Part shown: positions 9,368-17,283 of the stretch, in pieces
Numbering within the stretch: position 1 is the stretch's first letter
How the letters are laid out: every line of letters begins with the position of its first letter
DNA from: Nostoc sp. MS1
GTDB lineage: Bacteria > Cyanobacteriota > Cyanobacteriia > Cyanobacteriales > Nostocaceae
Length of the DNA stretch: 64,000 nucleotides
Direction of reading: 5' to 3'
Assembly: GCF_019976755.1 (NCBI RefSeq)
Contig: NZ_AP023441.1
Span: 5,453,501-5,517,500, forward strand
Translations under genes and position numbers: made by a program
The notes under the pieces: model-generated
Databases searched by the model: none
What the model was told of the DNA's origin: nothing
Seen by the model: only the letters and a program-made list of their open reading frames with translations

Positions 9368-10803
9368 ATAATATTACGATCGCCTGGATTGCACTACCGT
9401 TTTTTTTAGGGTTCGTCATCTATTTACTGCCCAGAATTGACAAATACATAGCTTTGTGCGTGAGTTTGGCTTCGGTTGGCTATGCGGCACTGTTATTTCC
9501 ATACCAATCACCACTGACACTAAAGTTACTGGATAATTTCGGCGTTGTCCTTACACTCGACCAGTTGAGCAGTTACTTTATCTTGACTAATGGATTAGTC
9601 ACTGCGGCAGTTATCCTCTACTGTTGGTATAGCGATAAATCAGCTTTTTTTTACGGTCAGACGATTATTTTGCATGGCAGTATTAATGCCGCCTTTGCTA
9701 GTTCGGACTTAATTAGTTTATATGTAGCCTTAGAAGTAAGTGGAATAGCTGCGTTTCTCCTAATTGCCTATCCTCGGACTGACAGCTCGATTTGGGTAGC
9801 CTTACGCTATTTGTTTATTAGCAACGTGGCAATGCTGTTTTATCTGGTGGGTGCAGCATTAGTTTATCAAGCCCATCATTCCTTTAGTTTTGAAGGTTTG
9901 CGCGTTGCACCGCCAGAAGCCCTCGCCTTGATTTTTGTCGGACTATTGACAAAAGGCGGAATTTTTGTATCAGGTTTATGGTTGCCCTTGACCCACTCCG
10001 AATCAGAAACACCAGTGTCGGCTATGCTGTCGGGAGTCGTGGTGAAGGCTGGTGTTTATCCCTTAGTACGGTGTGCGCTAATGGTTCCAGAAATTGACCC
10101 GATAGTGAGAACCTTCGGCGTTGGCACAGCGCTTTTAGGAGTGTTTTATGCAGTCTTTGAAAAAGATACTAAGCGGATGCTGGCGTTTCACACAGTTTCC
10201 CAGTTAGGGTTTATCCTTGCTGCACCAGTGGTTGGTGGTTTTTATGCCCTAACTCACGGATTAGTCAAATCCGCATTGTTTCTAATAGCAGGTACTTTAC
10301 CCAGTCGCAACTTCAAAGAACTGCAAAACCAACCAATTGGCACATCAGTTTGGATTGCCTTAGTGATAGCCAGCTTCTCAATTTCCGGCTTCCCCTTATT
10401 GTCCGGCTTTGGGGCGAAAGTGTTAACAACAAAGAACCTGCTACCTTGGCAAGCGATCGCTATGAATATTGCCGCCTTGGGAACAGCAATATCCTTTGCC
10501 AAATTCATCTTCCTACCCCGTGGAGGAGAAACAAAAGTCAAGCCTGGATTTTGGGCGGCAGTAAGTGTGTTAATTGCTGGGTTGTTTATCGCCAATGTGG
10601 TGTATTACGAAGCTTACACCAACGAAAACATTATCAAACCCTTGATAACCATTGCTCTAGGATGGGTAGCATACTTGCTAATTTTTAAACGCACAATTAT
10701 TAAGCTACCCCGTGTCCTTGAGCAATTTGACCATTTAATTGGTGTGATGAGTTTGATTTTAGTCCTACTGTTCTGGAAGGGGTTAGCATGGTTGGGCATC
10801 TAA
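9364..10803 (+). CDS. mrpD: Mrp antiporter subunit D (NuoL/M/N-like)
   Basis: This 479-aa polytopic protein belongs to the NuoL/M/N-like proton-translocating family. The conserved Glu-bearing helix (LYVALEVSGIAAFLLIAYPR) is near residue 120, and central helices with LTKGGIFVSGLWLPLTHSE and DTKRMLAFHTVSQLGF hold the Lys and His residues of the proton path. It is the only NuoL/M/N-type subunit in the operon; the large MrpA N-terminal half found in Bacillus is absent. It overlaps mrpC by 4 bp and mrpE by 16 bp. Confidence 0.9.
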   Translation: MNNITIAWIALPFFLGFVIYLLPRIDKYIALCVSLASVGYAALLFPYQSPLTLKLLDNFGVVLTLDQLSSYFILTNGLVTAAVILYCWYSDKSAFFYGQTIILHGSINAAFASSDLISLYVALEVSGIAAFLLIAYPRTDSSIWVALRYLFISNVAMLFYLVGAALVYQAHHSFSFEGLRVAPPEALALIFVGLLTKGGIFVSGLWLPLTHSESETPVSAMLSGVVVKAGVYPLVRCALMVPEIDPIVRTFGVGTALLGVFYAVFEKDTKRMLAFHTVSQLGFILAAPVVGGFYALTHGLVKSALFLIAGTLPSRNFKELQNQPIGTSVWIALVIASFSISGFPLLSGFGAKVLTTKNLLPWQAIAMNIAALGTAISFAKFIFLPRGGETKVKPGFWAAVSVLIAGLFIANVVYYEAYTNENIIKPLITIALGWVAYLLIFKRTIIKLPRVLEQFDHLIGVMSLILVLLFWKGLAWLGI

Positions 10804-11195
10804 ATTTAATTTTACGGCTGAGTATTTGGTTTTTGCTTACTGCCGATTTCAGTCCGGCAAACATCATCATTGGGATTGCGATCGCCCTCCTCTTACCCGG
10901 TCGTCCCAGAACACCAGAATCATTAAAAGACTGGCTCCGTGTACTGTGGGAGACGATAGTAGCAATTCCCCAAGCATATATAGAAGCATTTGAAATCATC
11001 TTCCGCCCACATCAGCACGAAGAAATAACCTTAGAACAAGTCAAACCCGGACGTACACCCGGTTTGATATTTCTAGACATATTCGTCATTACCTTTACAC
11101 CAAAAACAGTTGTCGTCAGATACCGCGATGATGGTGTGTATGAAGTACACCGAGTGCGACGCACAAGACCAGAGCGACGTAACCTGACAGAATAA
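10788..11195 (+). CDS. mrpE: Mrp antiporter subunit E
   Basis: This 135-aa protein has two N-terminal hydrophobic segments (LILRLSIWFLLTADFSPANI) and a soluble C-terminal half containing FLDIFVITFTPKTVVV, as in MnhE/MrpE. The ATG at 10788 lies inside the end of mrpD, indicating coupled translation. It is a structural or assembly subunit of the antiporter complex in the membrane. Confidence 0.87.
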   Translation: MVGHLNLILRLSIWFLLTADFSPANIIIGIAIALLLPGRPRTPESLKDWLRVLWETIVAIPQAYIEAFEIIFRPHQHEEITLEQVKPGRTPGLIFLDIFVITFTPKTVVVRYRDDGVYEVHRVRRTRPERRNLTE

Positions 11196-11234
11196 GACCT
11201 TTTAAACAAGAGAAAGTAAACAAGGGAGAAAATA

Positions 11235-11297
11235 CTCCCTCATCTTCCTCATCTTCCTCATCTTCCTCATCTCCCTCATCCCCCTCATCTCCCTCAC
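11235..11297 (+). repeat. 9-bp CT-rich tandem repeat in mrpE-mrpF gap
   Basis: About seven degenerate copies of CTCATCTTC/CTCATCTCC run in tandem between mrpE and mrpF. The array is non-coding and polypyrimidine on the plus strand. Copy number is likely to vary between strains. Confidence 0.8.
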
Positions 11298-11316
11298 TCA
11301 CCCCGTTAACACATCA

Positions 11317-11580
11317 ATGAACCTAAATCTAGTAATAATAGCAATGATTTTAGCTCTGCTCATACCCATCTACGAGGCATGGCAGGACGAAAACATCTGG
11401 CAGAAAATGTTGGCCTTTGCCAGTATCAGCACAAAGGCATCAATCATGATTCTAGTCGTATCAGTTTTGCGTGATGACTGGATGATTGGTGTAGTTGGAG
11501 TAATTATCTTAAGCGTAGGAAACGCTGCATTGATGTTAATAGCCCATCTACTTAAACGGATGAGCGATGTATTGCATTAA
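11317..11580 (+). CDS. mrpF: Mrp antiporter subunit F
   Basis: This 87-aa protein has three hydrophobic helices: NLVIIAMILALLIPIYEA, a middle ASISTKASIMILVVSVL and a C-terminal GVVGVIILSVGNAALML. Size, topology and operon position fit MrpF. It is separated from mrpE by 121 bp of repeat-rich DNA, unlike the overlapping genes before it. Confidence 0.8.
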   Translation: MNLNLVIIAMILALLIPIYEAWQDENIWQKMLAFASISTKASIMILVVSVLRDDWMIGVVGVIILSVGNAALMLIAHLLKRMSDVLH

Positions 11581-11601
11581 TTAAATACCCATAGTTTTCT
11601 T

Positions 11602-11640
11602 AATTTTGAATTTTGAATTTTGAATTTTGAATTTTGAATT
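11602..11640 (+). repeat. AATTTTG heptamer tandem repeat (STRR type)
   Basis: Five and a half perfect copies of the 7-bp unit AATTTTG lie between mrpF and mrpG. Short tandemly repeated heptamers of this sort are known from heterocystous cyanobacteria. Shorter arrays of the same unit occur near 24225-24305 and 26650-26680 in this window. Confidence 0.85.
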
Positions 11641-11666
11641 GGTATCAAACCCTATTCCCTTAAATT

Positions 11667-11951
11667 ATGATCGACCTTTTAAGCTATACCTGTATCTGCG
11701 TAGGCATCTTCTTCTGGTTTTGGGGAACCTTTCCCTTACTTGGACAGCGATCGCTATTATTCAAACTTCATACTCTCACAGTTGCCGATACTCTTGGCTC
11801 AATGAGTATTATGTTCGGGTTACTCCTGAAAATACCCAGCAAATGGCCGCTCCTCACCCTCGCTATCATCTGTTTAGCGATGTGGAACACGATGTTGGGG
11901 TATGTGTTGGCTTACTGTTCCAGTCGTGAGGGTAGTTATGAACGCGAATGA
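11667..11951 (+). CDS. mrpG: Mrp antiporter subunit G
   Basis: This 94-aa protein has three hydrophobic segments. It opens with a helix that includes LLSYTCICVGIFFWFWGTF and continues with HTLTVADTLGSMSIMFGLLL, the typical MnhG/MrpG pattern in which a DTLG-like turn precedes the second helix. Its end overlaps the start of the next gene by 14 bp. Confidence 0.85.
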   Translation: MIDLLSYTCICVGIFFWFWGTFPLLGQRSLLFKLHTLTVADTLGSMSIMFGLLLKIPSKWPLLTLAIICLAMWNTMLGYVLAYCSSREGSYERE

Positions 11952-12540
11952 CACTTATATCTATGCCATCACAGCTTTGCTACCCCTAACTGCTTGTATG
12001 GTCGTTACTCAAGTAAATCCCTACAATGCCTTAGTCATCCGTGGCATATTGGGCGCAATGGCGGCAATGCTATATGCCATTTTAGGAGCGCCAGATGTTG
12101 CTTTGACCGAGGCCTTAGTTGGTACAATGCTAGCAATTACCCTTTATGCAGTTGCAGTGCGCTCATCTTTGGTGATGCGTCTTGGTGTCCTGAAAGATGA
12201 GTTACCCCAAGCAGATGACAACTCACCGCAGATCAGCCCTTTTCAGCAATTGCTCAATGACATAGGTCAAATTTTTCGTAAACGTCAAATGCGTCTGGAA
12301 GTTGTTCCATATCCAGATACTGAAGCTTTGCACCAAGCATTGATTGATAAAGAAGTTCATGCAACTTGTGTCTCACCAGAACAGGTTGATCCAGACAAAG
12401 CCACAACTGAGGATGAAAAGTCCTATCACACCGCCATCAGGGTGAAACGTATTTACGAAATTATGCAAACCGAACTGGCATCACCATCAACAACCCTTAC
12501 CTATGTAAGTACACCAGATTCAGGGGAAAAGCAGACATGA
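11938..12540 (+). CDS. mrpA: DUF4040-type Mrp subunit (mrpA of Anabaena)
   Basis: The protein is about 200 aa from the ATG at 11938, which follows a GAGGGTAG ribosome-binding site. The ATG at 11902 in the same frame would add 12 residues but overlap mrpG more deeply. Four hydrophobic helices contain AALTEALVGTMLAITLYAVAVR-like sequence, the DUF4040/MbhD motif that forms part of the C-terminal half of Bacillus MrpA. A soluble tail of about 100 residues follows. In Anabaena the corresponding sixth gene of the operon has been called mrpA. It overlaps mrpB by 4 bp. Confidence 0.8.
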   Translation: MNANDTYIYAITALLPLTACMVVTQVNPYNALVIRGILGAMAAMLYAILGAPDVALTEALVGTMLAITLYAVAVRSSLVMRLGVLKDELPQADDNSPQISPFQQLLNDIGQIFRKRQMRLEVVPYPDTEALHQALIDKEVHATCVSPEQVDPDKATTEDEKSYHTAIRVKRIYEIMQTELASPSTTLTYVSTPDSGEKQT

Positions 12541-13199
12541 AATGGGTCTATATTGTTGCTGGCATAGCACTGTTCTTCAAAATGCTGGCTTTGCCGAATT
12601 TCGTACAAGACTCACATGAGTTCTCTATCGTAGAAACCCTTGTGAAAGAGGGTGGTATACCCAATGCAGTAACAGTGGTCATCCTCAGAAATCGCCTGTA
12701 TGACACTATTTACGAAGTTGTAGTATTTACGATCGCCATCATGGGAGCTTACTTTCTCCTGGCGAATGAAAAACCCTCCAGCACAATTTATCGTTTTACA
12801 GATCAAACATCGATTGTGCTGGCGCGATTGGGTGCGACTATTGCCGCAATGGTAGGTATTGAACTAGCTATTCGTGGACATCTCAGCCCTGGTGGTGGTT
12901 TTGCCGCCGGGGTGGCTGGTGGAACTGCGATCGGATTGATTGCAATTACCTCATCACCAGAATGGATGCAAGGTATCTACCAACGTTGGCAGGCTGCTAC
13001 ATGGGAGAAAGTTTCGGTTCTAGTTTTCATTGTCCTGGCTGCCATCACCCTGGCAGGAATAGAATTACCGCATGGAGAAATGGGCGCACTGATTAGTGGG
13101 GGAGTTATTCCCTTGCTCAATATCCTAGTTGCAGTCAAAGTTGCTTTGGGATCTTGGGCAGTAATTTTGATTTTTATTCGTTATCGCGGATTGTTGTAA
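12537..13199 (+). CDS. mrpB: Mrp antiporter subunit B
   Basis: This 220-aa membrane protein ends the mrp operon and overlaps the previous gene (ATGA). The first third has the helix YEVVVFTIAIMGAYFLL. The second part has the MnhB domain with GHLSPGGGFAAGVAGGTAIG, a strongly conserved glycine-rich motif of MrpB. It is thus a fusion of an MbhE-like N-terminus and an MrpB domain, as is common in cyanobacteria. No clear terminator hairpin follows. Confidence 0.87.
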   Translation: MKWVYIVAGIALFFKMLALPNFVQDSHEFSIVETLVKEGGIPNAVTVVILRNRLYDTIYEVVVFTIAIMGAYFLLANEKPSSTIYRFTDQTSIVLARLGATIAAMVGIELAIRGHLSPGGGFAAGVAGGTAIGLIAITSSPEWMQGIYQRWQAATWEKVSVLVFIVLAAITLAGIELPHGEMGALISGGVIPLLNILVAVKVALGSWAVILIFIRYRGLL

Positions 13200-13367
13200 G
13201 AAGTAGAGACTCAGTTACATTTATGTGGCTGTTTTTTTGTAGTATCTTCCAGGTAAATTAACTACACTAATCCAGCCTCTAACTCCTATTTAATTATCTT
13301 CTCAAAATAGAGAAAAATTGTATGGCAAATCATATTCTATTCTCCTAACTATCTCTACATCTCCTTT

Positions 13368-13517
13368 TTATGTTGTCTCAACCGCTAGAGAGCGAATTAA
13401 CTCTCGAATTACATCGGTGGCTGGTCTTCCCGTTAGTTCACAATATTTTTCCAGCCTTTCTGCCTCCCCTGATGTGAGGTTGATAGTCATCCGTTTGACA
13501 GCCCATTTTTTATTCAC
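13368..13517 (-). CDS. Small ribbon-helix-helix (CopG/Arc-like) protein
   Basis: This 49-aa gene was found by hand translation of the minus strand. It starts with a GTG at 13517 and stops at 13368. The product has a basic N-terminus with the beta-strand VKRMTINLT, then helix EAERLEKYCELTG and helix PATDVIRELIRSLAVE. This beta-alpha-alpha pattern is the ribbon-helix-helix fold of CopG/Arc DNA-binding proteins and of many antitoxins. No toxin gene lies next to it, so it may be an orphan antitoxin or a small repressor. No good ribosome-binding site is visible. Confidence 0.65.
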   Translation of the reverse strand: MNKKWAVKRMTINLTSGEAERLEKYCELTGRPATDVIRELIRSLAVETT

Positions 13518-13810
13518 AGCTTAAACAATTCATCTAAACTACATTTCTAATATCAATCATCTAAGCTGTTACTACAATGTGATAAATAATGATCTTGAAA
13601 TTAAGTAGCAATAAAGAAAAAGCAATAGCTTTTTAAGCTGTAGTGAAGCTGTAACTTATTTGCCAAAATATTAAGCTTAGGTGATTTAATACTAGGATTT
13701 GTAAGTATAGCGTAAAATAAAAAAAACCCATACCTTTAACATTCGGTAGAAATACATGGTAGCGTAGAAAGTAATTTTCTCAAAAGAGAAAATTTTCTAG
13801 CATCCATCAG
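13518..13810. terminator. Gap holding an AT-rich hairpin (13773-13794)
   Basis: AATTTTCTC and GAGAAAATT form a 9-bp stem with an AAAA loop, about 17 bp downstream of the minus-strand gene that ends at 13811, so it may terminate that gene. The rest of the gap is A+T rich and shows nothing else. Confidence 0.45.
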
Positions 13811-14077
13811 CTATTTCGATTTTCGTGGCGATTTGGGTGGAGTTCGATGTGCGCCAAAGTATTTTTCACTACGATAACGCAGCCACACCCGCAACACGTC
13901 GGGAATCTGTTGTTTTTGCTCTTTTGTTAGCGTATTGTAAAGAGCTAATGCCCTTTCACGTTCACCCCTACAGGCAGCATTATTATGAGCATCCCAATAA
14001 CTACGGGCTACTCTGATTCGGCGGCATACCTCTTTGATTAAATCATCTCCACTAAGTGGATTGTCTTGCTTTTTCAT
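13811..14077 (-). CDS. Conserved small hypothetical protein
   Basis: The product is 88 aa from the ATG at 14077, which follows a GGG-containing leader. An upstream start at 14131 would add 18 low-complexity residues. It is soluble and basic, with LIKEVCRRIRVARSYWDAHNN and a helical stretch ending IPDVLRVWLRYRSEKYFG. Small proteins of this appearance are common in Nostocales. I do not recognise a function. Confidence 0.6.
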   Translation of the reverse strand: MKKQDNPLSGDDLIKEVCRRIRVARSYWDAHNNAACRGERERALALYNTLTKEQKQQIPDVLRVWLRYRSEKYFGAHRTPPKSPRKSK

Positions 14078-14897
14078 AGCAAAGGGCAGGGATATAGAAG
14101 ATTTACTCTTTACTATTATGGTCAAAATCAAAGTCAGTTAATTTTAGATTTTGGATTTTAGATTGACTATACCCATAAAGAGATATAGAAGCGCGGATTT
14201 TAGACTCATTGCGCCACGCCACTTCTCTCAAGTTGGGAAACCCTGCCCTTTGTGGCCAGCTTAGTTTAACTATTTCCCGTTCCCTTTTATTAAGTCATCA
14301 ACCCAAAGACCAGTATTGAATGTGTCAGAATTTCCCCACTAATGGCAGACGAATCGAAGCCAGCCGTCTTGTTAGGCTCGACATGATGCTAGGTAAAACT
14401 ATTCATGCACATTCATCATCTTAACTGCGGCTGTATGTGTCCCATTGGTGGAGCGTTATTTGATGGCTTCAGCCGTAGCCTAGCAGCGCATCTTGTGTGT
14501 CACTGTCTACTCATTGAGACAAACCAGGGGCTAGTTTTGATTGATACTGGTTTTGGTCAGCGTGATATTCAAGCACCCTCATCACGACTCAGCCAGTTTT
14601 TTATCAATTTGAATCGCATTCAGTTTGAGCATAAATACACAGCGTTGGCTCAACATGCTGGGGGTTTAGAGGATTTCCCAGAAGCAACGGTGCATGTGAT
14701 GCAGACTGAGATGGACGCGGCGCAAGAACGGGGTGGTTTTATTCAAAGCCAACGCTATCGTCCTGGTCAGTGGGATGAGGTGAAAAACTGGAAGTTTTAC
14801 GCGGCTGGAGGTGAACCTTGGTTTGGCTTTGAAGCAGTACGCGACCTTGAAGGTTCACCACCAGAAATTCTCCTCATACCACTAGCTGGTCACACCA

Positions 14898-15010
14898 AGT
14901 AAGTCGGTGGGAAAAAACAAAACTAAGTTAAGAAAGGTAAACAAAGCTATAACCCTCTTCCCTTCTGCCTCCTGCCTTGCCATAGCGATAATTTTTAACA
15001 CTGAGCTACT
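14898..15010. mobile_element. MITE with IS630-like ends, 113 bp
   Basis: The left end AGTAAGTCGGTGGGAAAAAA closely matches the left end of the IS630-family element at 1151 (AGTAAGTCGTGGAGAAAA). The right end, reverse complemented, reads AGTAGCTCAGTGTTAAAAA and pairs imperfectly with the left. It is flanked on the right by TA (15011-15012) and on the left by CA (14896-14897), which fits a TA duplication with one T-to-C change. Excision leaves GGT CAC ACT AGA GGT CAT, restoring GHTRGH. It has no coding capacity and would need a transposase in trans. Confidence 0.8.
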
Positions 15011-15203
15011 TAGAGGTCATGCGGGTATTGCTGTTCAAACATCGGACGGCTGGCTTCTACATGCTGGTGATGCTTACTTTTACCGTGACGAAATCGGCTT
15101 TTCTAAAAGACGTTGTACACCCGGTTTACGTGCCTATCAGTGGATGATGGAGGTAGACCGCAAGGCTCGATTATATAATCAAGAAAAGTTGCGTGCTTTA
15201 TCG

Positions 15204-15237
15204 TGCGATGGGCTACGCCCCGCCTGCGGCGATCGCA
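15204..15237 (+). repeat. Small dispersed GC-rich repeat with HIP1 site
   Basis: TGCGATGGGCTACGCC followed by CCGCCTGCGGCGATCGCA is a familiar Nostoc dispersed-repeat type, with two nested palindromes and a terminal GCGATCGC. It interrupts the MBL-fold reading frame in frame. Confidence 0.65.
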
Positions 15238-15323
15238 GTAGCAATGTTAGGCTATTTTGTAGTCATGATGCGATTGAATTGAAATCTTTCACAGAGCAGA
15301 ATAATCCGCAATTCGTAAGCTAG

Positions 15324-15663
15324 TTACATATAGTTTCATCAACTGCTGCATCAAAATTTTGTTAGTTAAGTATTAAAGTCTGGAAGAACTATTCAGTTTT
15401 GTCAGTAAATTTACCCTTGACTTTAGATAACTTTCTTGGGTTCTGTCCGGGATTACGTGGATTTTCTCATATCTTTTGTTATTTTCTTATGTTACATAAT
15501 ATTGAAGATATTTTGCATGAAATTTGGCAAAATTTTTGCTAAACAATAAAATAAATTTTAGAAGATACAATCACATTTATAAAATTTATTAATTTATTTA
15601 ATTTCTAATTCAATGTTTATTTATGCAAGCAACCCTTTCTTCGCTAGCTTTTAATTACCAGAT
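15324..15663. other. Gap before kinase genes, nothing recognised
   Basis: The 340 bp are A+T rich and contain the upstream region of the first Ser/Thr kinase. I see no hairpin with a T-tract, no repeat and no coding pattern. Confidence 0.4.
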
Positions 15664-17262
15664 ATGGTAAATCCAAAAACAGAGCCAGATGTTTATATTG
15701 GAAAAGTTTTAAACAACCGCTACTTAATAATAGATTTGATTGGCAAAGGCGGTATGGGGCGAGTTTACCTAGCAGAAGATGCGGCTAAAGGTCGTAAGGT
15801 AGCCTTAAAAATTCTCATGTTGAATTTGGCTAATCAACAACTATCTCAACGCTTTGGTAGAGAAATTTTTATTGGCGCACAGTTAGGACGTAAAAGTAAA
15901 AATATTGTGCGCGTTTTAAGTTACGGTGTTACTGATGAAAAGACTCCTTTTTATGTAATGGAGTATCTCCAAGGAAAAAATTTAAAACAAATATTAAGAA
16001 ATAACCCATTAACAATAGAAAAATTTTTAGAGATTTGTTACCAGATTTGCTTGGGTTTGGAATGCGCTCACCAAGGCATTATTCTCAAAGGCGAAATATT
16101 TCCCGTAGTCCACAGGGATATTAAGCCAGAAAACATATTTATTCTTGAAAATGCTAAACAAGGTGAGAATGTCAAAATTCTCGATTTTGGTATTGCTAAA
16201 TTTTTAACAGAACGCAGTGGGATGACACTAACTGATTCTTTTATCGGCAGTTTACCTTATTGTTCACCAGAACATATGGAAGGGCGTAAACTACTTGATG
16301 TTCGTTCTGATATTTACAGTTTAGGTGTATTAATGTTTGAAATGTTAACAACTAAACATCCATTTCAGACACAGAGTAATTCCTTTGGTAACTGGTATCA
16401 AGCCCATCGCTTTCAAGTACCGCCTACATTTGCAGAGGTGAATAGTGAATTAAAAATACCAGAGGAACTGCAAAATTTAATCATGAGTTGCTTGGCAAAA
16501 GAAGTAGGCGATCGCCCTCAAAATATCCCAGAAATAATTCAAGTCTTGGAACAAGTTAAATACGATATAGAAAATCGTCATTCTAGCAGTAATGATATTT
16601 GGGAAACTTTACCTACAGTTCAATTAGTACCTGTAACCTCTATTACAGAAAAAGAATGTTTACAAAAAACTTGGCCGAAAAATAAACCAGTAAGTCTGAT
16701 CGGATTTCCCCACCTTTTACCTACTACCCAAGGTATCATTCCAACTTTTTGGGCAATGTTGCCAAAACAAGAAATATCTCAATTATTGTCTAAAAATAAT
16801 AGAATTGAATTTATTAATAAGCTAGATGTTTATCCCATGATTTTATGGGTAACAGTGTTGCACGACTTCCAACTATCTATTATCAGATGGCTATCTTATT
16901 TTATTGATTTACAGGAAGTTAGGGGTCAAAAGATTGTCAAAGCGTTAGCAGAAACCGGGTATTATCATCTACTTTTTTTTGCTATAGAAGAACCACATAA
17001 TTGCGCTCAGGTCATTACCTTAACTCTTAGTGCCAAACAACGTCAACAACTTATAGATTGGTTAACAGCCCAACAAAATATTAATACGAATGAAATTACC
17101 ACTACACAAGCTAAAAATTTACTAAAAACGGAATATGAAAAAATTAAACTAGAAATTATGCGTAATTTGGCAGCAAACAAACCTCAAGATCAGGTGGAAA
17201 TAAAAAATTGGTTTGCTAAACTAATTGATAGAGTTTTACAAATTTTTAAACAACATCAATAA
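15664..17262 (+). CDS. Ser/Thr protein kinase (Hanks type) 1
   Basis: The kinase domain covers about residues 15-285: glycine loop IGKGGMGRVYLAED, ATP Lys in VALKIL, catalytic loop VVHRDIKPENIF, metal-binding DFG in ILDFGIAKFL, and SDIYSLGVLMFEML. All catalytic residues are present. There is no transmembrane segment. The C-terminal region of about 240 residues contains TWPKNKP, FWAMLPKQEI and a Trp/Leu-rich core, and is shared with the next kinase but is not a domain I can name. Nine base pairs separate it from the next gene's TTG, so the two are co-transcribed. Confidence 0.93.
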   Translation: MVNPKTEPDVYIGKVLNNRYLIIDLIGKGGMGRVYLAEDAAKGRKVALKILMLNLANQQLSQRFGREIFIGAQLGRKSKNIVRVLSYGVTDEKTPFYVMEYLQGKNLKQILRNNPLTIEKFLEICYQICLGLECAHQGIILKGEIFPVVHRDIKPENIFILENAKQGENVKILDFGIAKFLTERSGMTLTDSFIGSLPYCSPEHMEGRKLLDVRSDIYSLGVLMFEMLTTKHPFQTQSNSFGNWYQAHRFQVPPTFAEVNSELKIPEELQNLIMSCLAKEVGDRPQNIPEIIQVLEQVKYDIENRHSSSNDIWETLPTVQLVPVTSITEKECLQKTWPKNKPVSLIGFPHLLPTTQGIIPTFWAMLPKQEISQLLSKNNRIEFINKLDVYPMILWVTVLHDFQLSIIRWLSYFIDLQEVRGQKIVKALAETGYYHLLFFAIEEPHNCAQVITLTLSAKQRQQLIDWLTAQQNINTNEITTTQAKNLLKTEYEKIKLEIMRNLAANKPQDQVEIKNWFAKLIDRVLQIFKQHQ

Positions 17263-17283
17263 TCTTAATGTTTGAGCTTTTTT

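Larger units (their letters stand above)
14405..15323 (+). pseudogene. Metallo-beta-lactamase-fold hydrolase, decayed
   Basis: The N-terminal strand has LVLIDTGFG and the fold continues with HAGGLEDFPEATVHV, the later GHTRGHAG (once repaired), and a C-terminal LFCSHDAIELKSF, all typical of an MBL-fold hydrolase. Three lesions are visible. First, the zinc motif HxHxDH that should precede HAGG is missing: QFEHKYTALAQ runs straight into HAGGLEDF, implying an in-frame loss of about 25 residues. Second, a 113-bp MITE at 14898-15010 splits GHT from RGHAG and adds a stop. Third, a small GC-rich dispersed repeat is inserted near 15204-15237, adding about 12 residues (CDGLRPACGDR). Function is almost certainly lost. 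Confidence 0.85.

Noticed and set aside
10254..10595. Long minus-strand open frame opposite mrpD
   Set aside because: It is a shadow of a clearly conserved membrane subunit and has no homology of its own.
11235..11297. Possible CRISPR-like array
   Set aside because: The units are 9 bp without spacers; likewise the AATTTTG and GTAGAACCC arrays are simple tandem repeats. No cas genes are present.
13318..13524. Plus-strand 68-codon frame
   Set aside because: The opposite strand of the same DNA encodes a convincing ribbon-helix-helix protein, so this frame is its shadow.
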